Assembly (NCBI RefSeq): GCF_900167375.1
Contig: NZ_FUWY01000003.1
Span: 124,001 to 188,000 of the forward strand
Direction of reading: 5' to 3'
DNA: 64,000 nt
Origin: Anaerorhabdus furcosa
GTDB lineage: Bacteria; Bacillota_I; Bacilli_A; Erysipelotrichales; Erysipelotrichaceae
The notes under the pieces were generated by a model. The model was not told the origin of the DNA and did not search any database. It was given only the letters and a program-made list of their open reading frames with translations. Shown here one piece after another: positions 26,008-34,803 of the stretch; positions within the stretch are counted from its first letter, which is position 1, and each line of letters begins with the position of its first letter. Made by a program: the position numbers and the translations under genes.

Positions 26008-26832
26008 TTATATTATTTCATAATGTTTTAATGCATTATAAATGCCGTCTTCAAGAATATCTGTAGTAATATAATCTGCTACTTCTTTTATATCAGCACT
26101 TCCATTACCCATTGCAATCCCAATACCGCAATCACGAATCATTTCGTAATCATTCGAACTGTCCCCAATACCTATTGCTTCCTCTAGTGAGGCACCAAAT
26201 GTTTCGCATACTAGTTTTGCAGCAGTTGATTTCGTTTCTGTTCTATAAGAGATTTCAACACAATGAGATCGTATTCTTGGATTTCTAAGTGTTGTTAACG
26301 CTTGAAATTCTGGTGGTAAATCTGTTTTCATTTGGTTGATGAACATTTCATCCTCACCATAGAAACAAATTTTAGCAACACGATCACTCTTATCCCGATA
26401 CTCTAATGGATAATAACAATTCGATTGCATGATTTCTTTTCCCTCTTCCATATTTTTTGCAGATTTGGAAAAATAATCAAATACATGTCTAAATGCTTTT
26501 TCATCGTAATAGGCGCCCGCATTCCCTTCCAGACAATAACCTAGATTATGCTTCTTTGCTATTTCTATAAGTTGCTCTATTTCTTTTTCACTCATTGATC
26601 GATCATGAATTCTTTTTCCTTGCACATAAACAACAGCACCCGCACTAAACACAAAACCATCTACATCTAAATTCAAAAATAATTTAGCTGCTGAAAGAGA
26701 TCTTCCCGTACACACAAACAGTTTATGACCATTTGCTTTTGCTTGCTTCATCGCTTCCATTGCAGAATATGGTACTGCATTAATTTGTGGACTGTATAAT
26801 GTTCCATCTATATCTAAAAAAATATAACTCAT
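26008..26832 (-). CDS. Cof-type HAD-IIB phosphatase
   Basis: A HAD-superfamily protein of 274 residues with a C2B cap. Motif I is FLDIDGTLYS at the N-terminus, motif II is VCTGRS, and the C-terminal motif is GIGDSSNDYEMI. The family dephosphorylates sugar phosphates or flavin-type substrates with Mg2+. The ATG at 26832, with GAGGG upstream, is preferred because the upstream ATG at 26856 overlaps a likely -10 box (TATAAT at 26859). It is the first gene of a pair with the PfkB kinase. Confidence 0.85.
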   Translation of the reverse strand: MSYIFLDIDGTLYSPQINAVPYSAMEAMKQAKANGHKLFVCTGRSLSAAKLFLNLDVDGFVFSAGAVVYVQGKRIHDRSMSEKEIEQLIEIAKKHNLGYCLEGNAGAYYDEKAFRHVFDYFSKSAKNMEEGKEIMQSNCYYPLEYRDKSDRVAKICFYGEDEMFINQMKTDLPPEFQALTTLRNPRIRSHCVEISYRTETKSTAAKLVCETFGASLEEAIGIGDSSNDYEMIRDCGIGIAMGNGSADIKEVADYITTDILEDGIYNALKHYEII

Positions 26833-26880
26833 AATCAACCCTCGCTTCTTTATCATTATACTATTTCTACTACAAAGAAA

Positions 26881-26902
26881 AAAGGCAAATCACTTTGCCT
26901 TT
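26881..26902 (-). terminator. Terminator following repeat element copy A
   Basis: A 9-bp stem (AAAGGCAAA with TTTGCCTTT, 4-nt loop) followed on the minus strand by TTTCTTTG. It is directly after element A and closes the transcript that ends with the SDR gene at 27044. Confidence 0.8.
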
Positions 26903-26912
26903 CTTCTTTTCA

Positions 26913-27043
26913 AATATATATAAGGGGATAGAATATATCTACACATCGATAGGGGTTCAATGTATAGGCAAGCTTTCTTGCAAGAGTATAGTAACAAATC
27001 ACTATCAAATAGTTGTGTTACTTCTATGTGATATTATGTGAAG
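26913..27043 (-). repeat. Structured 3'-UTR repeat element, copy A (divergent)
   Basis: The most divergent of four copies. On the plus strand it keeps TATATAAGGGGATAGAATA (26916-26934), the GATAGGGG core (26948-26955), and a TATTATGTG end (27032-27040). Hairpin 1 pairs 26939-26946 with 26960-26967; its one non-Watson-Crick pair becomes G-U only in minus-strand RNA. Hairpin 2 is GCAAG (26968-26972) with CTTGC (26977-26981). It starts about four bases after the stop codon of the SDR gene and ends in a terminator. Role unknown; see findings. Confidence 0.72.
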
Positions 27044-27886
27044 TTAAACTCCTGAATAAGCAGAGAAACCACCATCAACTGGAATAACTATTCCAGTTAC
27101 AAAACTACTTGCATCTTCACATAGTAAATAAAACAATGTACCAATTAATTCATCAATATTACCAAAACGATTCATCGGTGTATTGTTAAGAATTTTCTTT
27201 GTTCTTTCAGTAGGTTCACCCATTTGATTAAATAGCATTTTTTCATTTTGTTTTGTAACAAAGAAACCAGGTGCTATCGCATTGCAACGTATATTTTCGT
27301 TTTTAAAGTATACTGCTAGCCATTGCGTAAAATTACTTATCCCTGCTTTTGCTGCACTATATGCAGGTATCTTTGTTAAAGGAGTATAAGCATTCATACT
27401 AGAAATATTAATGATACTACATCCTTTTTTACCAATCATATCTTTAGAAAATATTTGTGTTGGTAGTAATGTACCCATAAAATTTAAATCAAAGACAAAT
27501 CGAATTCCTTCTTCATCTAAATCATAAAATGTTTTTATCTCATTAAGATTATTTCTATCATAATATTCATCATCTGTCGTTGCTTTTGAATTATTACCTC
27601 CAGCACCATTAATTAAAACATCACATGCACCTAAATCATTTTTTATTTTATCGTGAATATTTCTTAATGATTCTGAGGATAGAACATTGCATTTATACGC
27701 TTTCGCTATACCTTTCTCTTTAAGGATTTCATTTTCTAATTGCATGATTGCTTCTTCATTAATATCCAGTAGCGCAATTTTTGCACCTGTTTTTGCGATT
27801 GCTTTTGCAAATGCATTGCAAATAATTCCGCCTGCGCCTGTAATAACAACAACTTTGTTTTTTAAATCAATTTCAAAAGGAATCAT
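27044..27886 (-). CDS. SDR-family oxidoreductase, probable D-mannonate oxidoreductase
   Basis: A 280-residue short-chain dehydrogenase. The cofactor loop is TGAGGIICNAFAKAIAK near residue 17, followed by LLDINEE; NGAGGN is the structural motif. The catalytic Ser (INISSMNAY), Tyr and Lys (YSAAKAG) are in place. In many Bacillota an SDR of this kind next to uxuA reduces fructuronate to mannonate in place of the classic UxuB. Its stop codon borders repeat element A. It begins one base after the uxuA stop, so the two are translationally linked. Confidence 0.82.
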   Translation of the reverse strand: MIPFEIDLKNKVVVITGAGGIICNAFAKAIAKTGAKIALLDINEEAIMQLENEILKEKGIAKAYKCNVLSSESLRNIHDKIKNDLGACDVLINGAGGNNSKATTDDEYYDRNNLNEIKTFYDLDEEGIRFVFDLNFMGTLLPTQIFSKDMIGKKGCSIINISSMNAYTPLTKIPAYSAAKAGISNFTQWLAVYFKNENIRCNAIAPGFFVTKQNEKMLFNQMGEPTERTKKILNNTPMNRFGNIDELIGTLFYLLCEDASSFVTGIVIPVDGGFSAYSGV

Positions 27887-28927
27887 TTACTTACTTCCTT
27901 TCTCTAACGTTTCCCAAATCCCAGCAAGATACATCGCACCTAATGCGCGATCATACAAGCCATATCCAGGCTTCCCCGTTTCTTGCCAAATCATTCTGCC
28001 GTGATCTGGACGAATATACCCATCAAATCCATTGTCATAGTATGCCTTTAAGATATCCACCATATCCAAACTACCACATTTCGAATAATGCGCTGATTCT
28101 TCAAAGTCATGATTATCTAGTATTTTTACATTACGAACATGTGCGAAATGAATACGTTTCATTTTTGTATATTTCGCAATTAATTTAGGTATATCATTCT
28201 TTTTTGTACAACCAAGTGAGCCACTACATAATGTTAGACCGTGATGAATATCATCATAAAGTGCTAAGAATCTATCTAGATTTTCTTCATTTGTAATGAT
28301 TCTCGGTAGACCAAATATACTCCAAGGTGGATCATCAGGATGAATCGCCATCTTTACATCACACTCAACTGCTACTGGTAAAATTTCACCAATGAAATAC
28401 TCAAGGTTTTTCCACAAACCTTCTTCACCAATTGTTTTATATTCCTCTATAAGGGTTGACATCTCTTCTGGTGTATAACTAGCGTCCCAACCAGGTAATG
28501 ACATATTTTTAATATCTATATCATTTAATTGTTCTTGATAATAAACTAAGGCGTTACTACCATCTTGAAGTTGATGATTTAACTCACTGCGTGTCCAATC
28601 AAATACAGGCATGAAATTATAGCAAATACACTTTATCCCATGCTTTGCTAGTAAACGAATATTTGCTTTGTAGTTCTCAATGTATTCTTTGTATCTTCCT
28701 TTACCAAGTTTTATATCTTCATGTACAGGTACAGATTCAACAACTTCAAATTCTAATCCTGCATTCAAACATTTATTCTTAAGTTCAATAATTTCATCTT
28801 CTGGCCATACCTCACCCACTTGTACACTGTAGATAGCACTAACCACACCACTCATACATGGAATTTGCTTAATGTAACTAAGCGATACTTTATCTGTATC
28901 ACCAAACCATCTAAATGTCATTTTCAT
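27887..28927 (-). CDS. uxuA: Mannonate dehydratase
   Basis: A 346-residue protein matching UxuA from its start (KMTFRWFGDTDKVSL, IKQIPCMSGVVSAIY) to its end, with the metal-binding Cys/His residues in the barrel (for example MAIHPDDPPWSIFGLPRI, LCSGSLG, FAHVRN and RPDHGRMIW). It dehydrates D-mannonate to 2-keto-3-deoxygluconate. It overlaps the kdgK stop codon by one base (TAATG), so translation is coupled. Together with the SDR this gives the glucuronate branch of hexuronate breakdown. Confidence 0.95.
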   Translation of the reverse strand: MKMTFRWFGDTDKVSLSYIKQIPCMSGVVSAIYSVQVGEVWPEDEIIELKNKCLNAGLEFEVVESVPVHEDIKLGKGRYKEYIENYKANIRLLAKHGIKCICYNFMPVFDWTRSELNHQLQDGSNALVYYQEQLNDIDIKNMSLPGWDASYTPEEMSTLIEEYKTIGEEGLWKNLEYFIGEILPVAVECDVKMAIHPDDPPWSIFGLPRIITNEENLDRFLALYDDIHHGLTLCSGSLGCTKKNDIPKLIAKYTKMKRIHFAHVRNVKILDNHDFEESAHYSKCGSLDMVDILKAYYDNGFDGYIRPDHGRMIWQETGKPGYGLYDRALGAMYLAGIWETLEKGSK

Positions 28928-29946
28928 TATCTTTGTACTCTACCTGTTGTATCACCTTGACATAAGGCCTCAACCTCAGCTTCACTCACTAAATTGAAAT
29001 CCCCAGGAATCGTATGCTTCAATGCTGAGGCTGCTACCGCAAACTCCAACGCTTCTTGCTTACTTTCCTTTGTCAGTAATCCATGAATCATTCCTCCAGA
29101 GAAACTATCTCCTCCACCTACTCGATCGATAATTGGTTCGATATCATATCTCTTTGATTCGTAGAACCTTTCTCCATCATACAGTAAAGCTTTCCACCCA
29201 TTGTGGTTTGCACTATAACTTTCTCTTAGTGTTGAGGTTACAATCTTGAAGTTGAAGGTTTCTTTCATCTCTTTGAAGATTTCATAATATCCTTCTGCTC
29301 CTGTTTCTCCTTTTTCTACATTTGCTGTAGGTTTAAACCCTAAGCATAACTCTGCATCTTCCTCATTCCCTATACAAACATCCACATATGCCATTAAGGG
29401 TTTCATGATAGATTGTGCTTTCTCTTTACTCCATAATTTCTTTCTGAAGTTTAAATCAACTGAAACGGTGACCTTGTTCTTCTTTGCTGCAATACATGCC
29501 TTCTCTACAAGTTTTGCTGCTGTGTCGCTAATCGCTGGTGTTATTCCTGACCAGTGGAACCAGTCTGCATCTTTCATGATGGTATCAAAGTCAAAATCAT
29601 CTTCACTAGCTTCTGCTATGGCAGAGTGGGAGCGATCATAGATAACTTTACTAGCTCGCATACTTGCGCCTGTTTCTAAGAAGTAGATTCCAACACGTTC
29701 TCCACCTCTTGTAATGTAGTCAGTATGCACTCCGACTTGTCTTAGTGCATTGACTGCTGCTTGTCCTACTTCGTGTTGTGGTAGTTTGGTTACGAAGTAA
29801 GCATCATGTCCATAGTTCGCTAATGATACCGCTACATTTGCTTCTCCTCCTCCATACACCACATCAAACTCATTACTTTGTGTAATTCTACTATTTCCGG
29901 GGGTTGATAATCTCAACATGATTTCTCCCATAGTTATGATTTTCAT
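28927..29946 (-). CDS. kdgK: 2-keto-3-deoxygluconate kinase
   Basis: A 339-residue PfkB-family kinase. It has the N-terminal GGGEANVAVSLANYG region (here YGGGEANVAV near residue 31) and the catalytic motif RVGGGDSFSGGMIHG near residue 275. It phosphorylates KDG to KDPG, the shared step for the galacturonate and glucuronate branches encoded here. It lies eight bases after the kdgA gene. An AAGGAG site precedes the start. Confidence 0.9.
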   Translation of the reverse strand: MKIITMGEIMLRLSTPGNSRITQSNEFDVVYGGGEANVAVSLANYGHDAYFVTKLPQHEVGQAAVNALRQVGVHTDYITRGGERVGIYFLETGASMRASKVIYDRSHSAIAEASEDDFDFDTIMKDADWFHWSGITPAISDTAAKLVEKACIAAKKNKVTVSVDLNFRKKLWSKEKAQSIMKPLMAYVDVCIGNEEDAELCLGFKPTANVEKGETGAEGYYEIFKEMKETFNFKIVTSTLRESYSANHNGWKALLYDGERFYESKRYDIEPIIDRVGGGDSFSGGMIHGLLTKESKQEALEFAVAASALKHTIPGDFNLVSEAEVEALCQGDTTGRVQR

Positions 29947-29953
29947 ATAGATT

Positions 29954-30907
29954 TTATCTCCTTACTAAATGAACTTTGAATCCATTGATTTCTTCTTTGA
30001 TATAAATAAATTTCAATTCTCCACTTGCATCAAACTCCGCTGTTGATTCATCAAAACCAAATCCCTTGGTTTCAAAATATCGTTTTGCTCTTTCTACATT
30101 GTAAGTTCCCACCGCCAAATGACCATGAGTTCCTACACCATTGTTCATGATTTCAATAGATTCACTTCCAAAATATCCTTTTGTTGTTTCCCTTACATTT
30201 CCACCAAAAAGCGTTGCGAATTGTTTTGCTATATCACTTGATGTTGATGGACACGCATTTACTGCAACATGTTGTAGTTTTAATCCCAACATCGATTTAA
30301 CCGCTTCTTCAGTTAAGTTTTTTATTTTATTAAAATCTTTATCCTTCATTGCTTTTGCATCAACCATCCAAGTGCCCCCACATGCTACAATTTTTTCATA
30401 CTGCATGTAGTCTTTAATGTTGTCTGCATTAATGCCTCCAGTTGGCATAAAATTAACTTTTGTATATGGTGCTGATAAAGCCTTGATCATTTTCAAACCA
30501 CCCAACTGTTCAGCAGGAAAGAATTTTACTGTTGTTAACCCTAACTCTAAAGCACATTCGATATCGCTCGCACATGAGCAGCCTGGTAATACAGGAATAC
30601 TTTTTTCTTGGCAATATTTTACAATGTTCGGATTTAATCCTGGTGACACAATAAATTTTGCACCAGCTTCAATTGCATCATCTACTTGATTTTTAGTTAG
30701 CACCGTTCCTGCACCAACTAACATTTGTGGTAATTCTTTTGTGATGATTGTCATTGCATCCTTCGCTAAATCTGTACGGAATGTGATTTCTGCCACAGGC
30801 AAACCACCTTCACATAATGCCTTCGCAAGAGGCAATGCATCTTCTAAATTATCAATCTTTATTACAGGTACTAAACCTATTTTTTTAATTTCATTTATAA
30901 TTGTCAT
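29954..30907 (-). CDS. kdgA: KDPG aldolase fused to a C-terminal VOC-like domain
   Basis: A 317-residue protein, about 110 longer than plain KDPG aldolase. Residues 1-205 are the aldolase, with AEITFRT (Glu) near residue 40 and the Schiff-base Lys in VKFFPAEQLGG near residue 131. Residues 212-317 look like a vicinal-oxygen-chelate (glyoxalase) domain: LQHVAVNACPS, HGHLAVGTYNVERAKRYFE and a closing FKVHLVRR. The aldolase splits KDPG into pyruvate and glyceraldehyde 3-phosphate. The VOC part may bind metal or a keto acid; its job is unknown. This fusion is seen in gut Bacillota. Confidence 0.88.
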   Translation of the reverse strand: MTIINEIKKIGLVPVIKIDNLEDALPLAKALCEGGLPVAEITFRTDLAKDAMTIITKELPQMLVGAGTVLTKNQVDDAIEAGAKFIVSPGLNPNIVKYCQEKSIPVLPGCSCASDIECALELGLTTVKFFPAEQLGGLKMIKALSAPYTKVNFMPTGGINADNIKDYMQYEKIVACGGTWMVDAKAMKDKDFNKIKNLTEEAVKSMLGLKLQHVAVNACPSTSSDIAKQFATLFGGNVRETTKGYFGSESIEIMNNGVGTHGHLAVGTYNVERAKRYFETKGFGFDESTAEFDASGELKFIYIKEEINGFKVHLVRR

Positions 30908-30916
30908 TTTATTTAC

Positions 30917-31711
30917 CTACTTTGGTTGTTTTCCTAAATATGCCAAAATACCACCATCAACATACAATACATGACCGTTGACAAAGTCGGATGCTTCTGA
31001 TGCCAAGAATACAGCTGGTCCAACTAAATCTTCAGCTTCTCCCCAACGTTCTGCAGGTGTCTTCGATAGAATAAACTGATCAAATGGATGACGACTTCCA
31101 TCCGCTTGTTTTTCTCTTAATGGATTTGTCATTGGTGTTGCGATGTAGCCTGGTCCAATTCCGTTACATTGAATATTGTATTCACCATATTCTGATGCTA
31201 TGTTACGAGTTAACATTTTTAACCCACCTTTTGCAGCTGCATAGGCACTCACTGTTTCTCTTCCTAGCTCAGACATCATTGAGCAAACATTAATAATTTT
31301 TCCACTTCGTCGATTCATCATTCCCGGTAGCACTGCTTTAGAAACAATAAATGGAGCAGTCAAATCAACATCGATTACTTTTCTAAAATCATCACTTGCC
31401 ATTTCATGCATAGGAACACGCTTTATAATTCCTGCATTATTAATTAGAATATCAACTTTACCAAATTCTTTTTCAATCGAAGAAATCATTTCAATAACTT
31501 TTTCTTCATTCGTTACATCACATACATATCCTTTTGCTTCAATACCCTTCTTTTTATATTCTTCAATTCCTTTATCAACAACCTCTTGATTGATATCATT
31601 GAATATAACTTGTGCTCCTGCGTCACCTAATCCTTTTGCCAGTGCAAATCCAATCCCGCTTGATGCTCCTGTTACTAATGCTACTTTTCCTTCTAAACTA
31701 AACTTATTCAT
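30917..31711 (-). CDS. SDR-family oxidoreductase, gluconate 5-dehydrogenase/KduD type
   Basis: A 264-residue short-chain dehydrogenase. It has the TGASSGIGFALAKGLGDAG cofactor loop near residue 14, NNAGI, the Ser in INVCSMMSE, and YAAAKGG (Tyr/Lys). The group holds gluconate 5-dehydrogenase and 2-keto-3-deoxygluconate 5-dehydrogenase. In this operon, KduD-like reduction of 2,5-diketo-3-deoxygluconate to KDG would feed KdgK. An AGGAGG site precedes the start. Confidence 0.85.
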   Translation of the reverse strand: MNKFSLEGKVALVTGASSGIGFALAKGLGDAGAQVIFNDINQEVVDKGIEEYKKKGIEAKGYVCDVTNEEKVIEMISSIEKEFGKVDILINNAGIIKRVPMHEMASDDFRKVIDVDLTAPFIVSKAVLPGMMNRRSGKIINVCSMMSELGRETVSAYAAAKGGLKMLTRNIASEYGEYNIQCNGIGPGYIATPMTNPLREKQADGSRHPFDQFILSKTPAERWGEAEDLVGPAVFLASEASDFVNGHVLYVDGGILAYLGKQPK

Positions 31712-31722
31712 TTTCTCTCCTC

Positions 31723-33207
31723 CTAAAGGGTTACACCTTTTTTGAATATAGCCATATCGCGGTAACTAGCAGCTTCAGATTTTATTTTTTCTCCTGTTGC
31801 TACACTAATTACCTTTTCAAATAAATCATTACTGCACTCACTCAATGTTTTTTCATTTAGAGAAATTCCAGTATCAAAATCAATCCAATTATTTTTCTTA
31901 TGATAAAGAGATGTATTACTTGATATTTTTATCGTTGGTACAGGACATGCGAATGGAGTTCCTCTTCCCGTTGTAAATAACACAATCTGAGCTCCTGCTG
32001 CAGCTAATGCTGTTGATGCTACTAAATCATTCCCTGGTGATTCCAAAAGACTTAGACCTTGTTCTTTTATTTGTTCACCATAGTGCAAGACATCAACAAC
32101 TATGGCAGTTCCAGATTTTTGTGTACATCCTAAAGACTTATCTTCTAATGTTGTTATCCCTCCCTCTTTGTTACCTGGTGATGGATTTTCATATACTGGT
32201 GAATTATTTTGTACAAAGTAATCTTTAAATCCATTTATTAAACAAACAAGTTTATTGAATGTAATCTCATCTTTACAGCGATTCATTAAACTTTTTTCAG
32301 CACCAAACATTTCAGGAACTTCAGTTAGAATTGTAGTTCCTCCCTCTTTAATTAGTAAGTCTGAAAAAATTCCAACCGTTGGATTTGCAGTTATTCCTGA
32401 TAACCCATCTGATCCTCCACATTTCAAACCAACAATTAACTTGGAAAGAGGCTGTTGTGTCCTTTTACTTGTTTTTGCTACTTCAATTAATTCTTGAATA
32501 TACGCCAACCCTATTTCAATTTCATCTTCTTCATTTTGACAAATCAACGTCTTCATATTCAATTTCTCAATATCTTGAATTTGTTTTTTTATATCTTCAA
32601 CACCACTGTTCTCACATCCCAAACCAACAAGTAATACCCCCGCAGCATTTGGGTGTGATACTAAGTTAGCCAATATTCTCTGTGTGTTTATTTGATCTTC
32701 TCCTACTTGTGAGCAACCATATGGATGATTAAATGAAACGATTGCATCAATGTTATCTTGAATTAAATCTTGCGATTTTCTTTCTATCTCTTTAACAATA
32801 CCATTCACACACCCTACTGTTGGGATGATCCAAATTTCATTTCTAATTCCAACTTTTCCATTGTTTCTTAAATAACCACTAAATGATCTATTATTCTTTT
32901 TTGGTAAATCATTGAATATAGGATTATAAAAATAATCTTCGTGCTCATTCAATGAAGTTCTACAATTATGTGTATGAACCCATTCACCAATTTCAACATC
33001 TACCTGTGCTTGTCCAATGATTTCTCCATACTTTACTATACTTTCTTCCTTTGCAATATTTTGACATGCAACCTTATGTCCAAACAACGTATCTTGTAAA
33101 ATCACAATTGATTTATTGTCTACTTCAATTATTTCGCCTTTAGTCATATTCTCCAGCAAGACAACAACATTATCATTTTGATTAATCTTTAAGAATTTTT
33201 TATTCAT
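31723..33207 (-). CDS. uxaA: Altronate dehydratase
   Basis: A 494-residue UxaA-family protein. It has the short N-terminal SAF domain (about 1-100) and the large C-terminal domain with VGIRNEIWIIPTVGCVN, FNHPYGCSQ, GLGCENSG, KCGGSDGLSGITANP and ATALAAAGAQIVLFTTGRG. It dehydrates D-altronate to KDG. The ATG at 33207 is chosen because GAGG lies nine bases upstream; a TTG six codons earlier is the other in-frame choice. It overlaps the end of uxaB by eight bases. Confidence 0.93.
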   Translation of the reverse strand: MNKKFLKINQNDNVVVLLENMTKGEIIEVDNKSIVILQDTLFGHKVACQNIAKEESIVKYGEIIGQAQVDVEIGEWVHTHNCRTSLNEHEDYFYNPIFNDLPKKNNRSFSGYLRNNGKVGIRNEIWIIPTVGCVNGIVKEIERKSQDLIQDNIDAIVSFNHPYGCSQVGEDQINTQRILANLVSHPNAAGVLLVGLGCENSGVEDIKKQIQDIEKLNMKTLICQNEEDEIEIGLAYIQELIEVAKTSKRTQQPLSKLIVGLKCGGSDGLSGITANPTVGIFSDLLIKEGGTTILTEVPEMFGAEKSLMNRCKDEITFNKLVCLINGFKDYFVQNNSPVYENPSPGNKEGGITTLEDKSLGCTQKSGTAIVVDVLHYGEQIKEQGLSLLESPGNDLVASTALAAAGAQIVLFTTGRGTPFACPVPTIKISSNTSLYHKKNNWIDFDTGISLNEKTLSECSNDLFEKVISVATGEKIKSEAASYRDMAIFKKGVTL

Positions 33208-34681
33208 GGAGTTTTTCCTCTTCAATGCAATATCTAATACCTTTCTTTTTTATACATTCTACATAATCAGCTATTCTCATTAACCATTCATCTTTCACAT
33301 CAACATCGCTAAATAGTTTTGTTTTCATGATAAATTTATTTACTAACTCAAAAGAGGTTGCATCTTTATTATCAATAAAGAATTTTAGGATATCCTCGTC
33401 ATCTTGAATCTTGTATTCATCATTATTTCTTTTCCCAATTAAATATCCATTCTCTTCTCTTATTCCTTGGTAGAAACAAAGGAGTGCAGCCAGTGAAAAA
33501 CATAAGCGTTTGGGAATCGAATGATTTATTTCGATATACCGTTTAACACTTGGATAACATCTTGCTTTCCATTTCGATACTGAATTTAATGATATCGATA
33601 ATAACTCATGTCGAATAAATGGATTTCTAAATCTGCCTTCTACTTGATTTGCAAAATCAAGTAAATCTTCTTTTGGTAAATCTAGTGTTGGTATGATTTC
33701 TTGGTGAATTGTTTGATTCATATATTCAAAGATCAGCGAATCATTCATTGACTCCATCACTGTATCATTACCCGCTAAATAACTTGCTAGTGCAAATGAT
33801 GTATGAGCACCATTTAATATCCTCACTTTTCTTTGTTTGTACGGCTTATGATTATCTGTAAATATCACATCCATTCCTTTTTTTGTTTTCAATGCTTTAT
33901 CCAATGGTAATTCATCGCTGATTGGTCGATCACATTCAATAACCCATAGCGCAAATGGTTCAGCAGTCACCATTAATTCATCTTGTATTTGGGTGCTCTT
34001 CCATATTTCTTCAACTTCTTTTTTTGGATATCCCGTCACAATTCTATCTACCAATGTGTTCGCAAATACGCATGATTCCATTACCCATTTTTTAAACTTG
34101 ATATCCATATGCCATTTATCAATTGTTTCAATTACACATTTTTTTAACTCATCTCCATTATTATCAATCAATTCAACTGGCAGTATAATCAATCCTTTTG
34201 ACAAGTCATAATTAAATGTCTTTGCACGTTCAAATAAAAACTGTGTTAATTTTGCTGGATAACTTCTTGCAGGTTTTTCTTCAAACACATCATTTGCATC
34301 ACATTTAATTCCTGCTTCAGTTGTATTGGAAACAACAAATCTAACTGTTTCTATTCTAGCTAGTGAAAGGTATGAGTCATAATCCAATGTACAATCATAA
34401 ATTGAATCAATTGAAGTAATATTTCTTGTTTCAATATACTCCTGGTTTTCTACTAATCCTCGAAGTAATACTGAATATTGACACTCTTGTTTTTTAAAGA
34501 CTTCTATATCGCCATATGATATTGGTTTTACGATTGCAATGGACCCATAAAATAAATTTTCTTCATTAGCGATATCTACCATATAATCTACAAACGCACG
34601 TAAAAAGTTTCCTTCACCAAATTGAACAATCTTAATTGGTCTTTTCTTTGCGTGTGTAACTTTTCTATTCATTAAATTCAT
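33200..34681 (-). CDS. uxaB: Tagaturonate reductase (altronate oxidoreductase)
   Basis: A 493-residue member of the mannitol dehydrogenase family. It has the Rossmann motif QFGEGNFLRAFVDYM near residue 20 and DRIVTGYP, ILNGAHTSFA (substrate-binding NGAHT) further on. This matches UxaB, which reduces tagaturonate to altronate with NADH. It is the first gene of the hexuronate operon. Its Shine-Dalgarno (AGGAGG) is buried in a hairpin at 34689-34712, and a TTACCGGT-type box lies at 34749-34763. No uronate isomerase (uxaC) is in the window. Confidence 0.93.
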   Translation of the reverse strand: MNLMNRKVTHAKKRPIKIVQFGEGNFLRAFVDYMVDIANEENLFYGSIAIVKPISYGDIEVFKKQECQYSVLLRGLVENQEYIETRNITSIDSIYDCTLDYDSYLSLARIETVRFVVSNTTEAGIKCDANDVFEEKPARSYPAKLTQFLFERAKTFNYDLSKGLIILPVELIDNNGDELKKCVIETIDKWHMDIKFKKWVMESCVFANTLVDRIVTGYPKKEVEEIWKSTQIQDELMVTAEPFALWVIECDRPISDELPLDKALKTKKGMDVIFTDNHKPYKQRKVRILNGAHTSFALASYLAGNDTVMESMNDSLIFEYMNQTIHQEIIPTLDLPKEDLLDFANQVEGRFRNPFIRHELLSISLNSVSKWKARCYPSVKRYIEINHSIPKRLCFSLAALLCFYQGIREENGYLIGKRNNDEYKIQDDEDILKFFIDNKDATSFELVNKFIMKTKLFSDVDVKDEWLMRIADYVECIKKKGIRYCIEEEKLHE

Positions 34682-34688
34682 AGTAAAA

Positions 34689-34712
34689 CCCTCCTATAAA
34701 AAATTATAGGGG
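34689..34712 (-). promoter_or_regulatory. Hairpin that hides the uxaB ribosome site
   Basis: On the minus strand CCCCTATAA pairs with TTATAGG(A)GG; nine pairs with one bulged A and a 4-nt T loop. The AGGAGG ribosome site (34695-34690) lies wholly in the 3' arm. Confidence 0.6.
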
Positions 34713-34748
34713 TTTATCATGAATCATGCCTATCTTCCTAAGTCGTTT

Positions 34749-34763
34749 AAAACCGGTAATTTT
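34749..34763 (-). promoter_or_regulatory. TTACCGGT-type box upstream of uxaB
   Basis: AAAATTACCGGTTTT on the minus strand, 68 bases before the uxaB start. One of five related boxes at 34.7-47.5 kb; in the others the sequence runs into a -10-like TATAAT. Here it reads TTTTAAA. Confidence 0.5.
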
Positions 34764-34781
34764 ATCTTTATTAAACAAAAA

Positions 34782-34801
34782 AAACTGTCTTTCGACAGTT
34801 T
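34782..34801 (-). terminator. Terminator after the class II aldolase gene
   Basis: An 8-bp stem (AAACTGTC with GACAGTTT) closed by a GAAA tetraloop on the minus strand, followed by TTTTTTT. It lies two bases after the aldolase stop. Confidence 0.92.
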
Positions 34802-34803
34802 AA

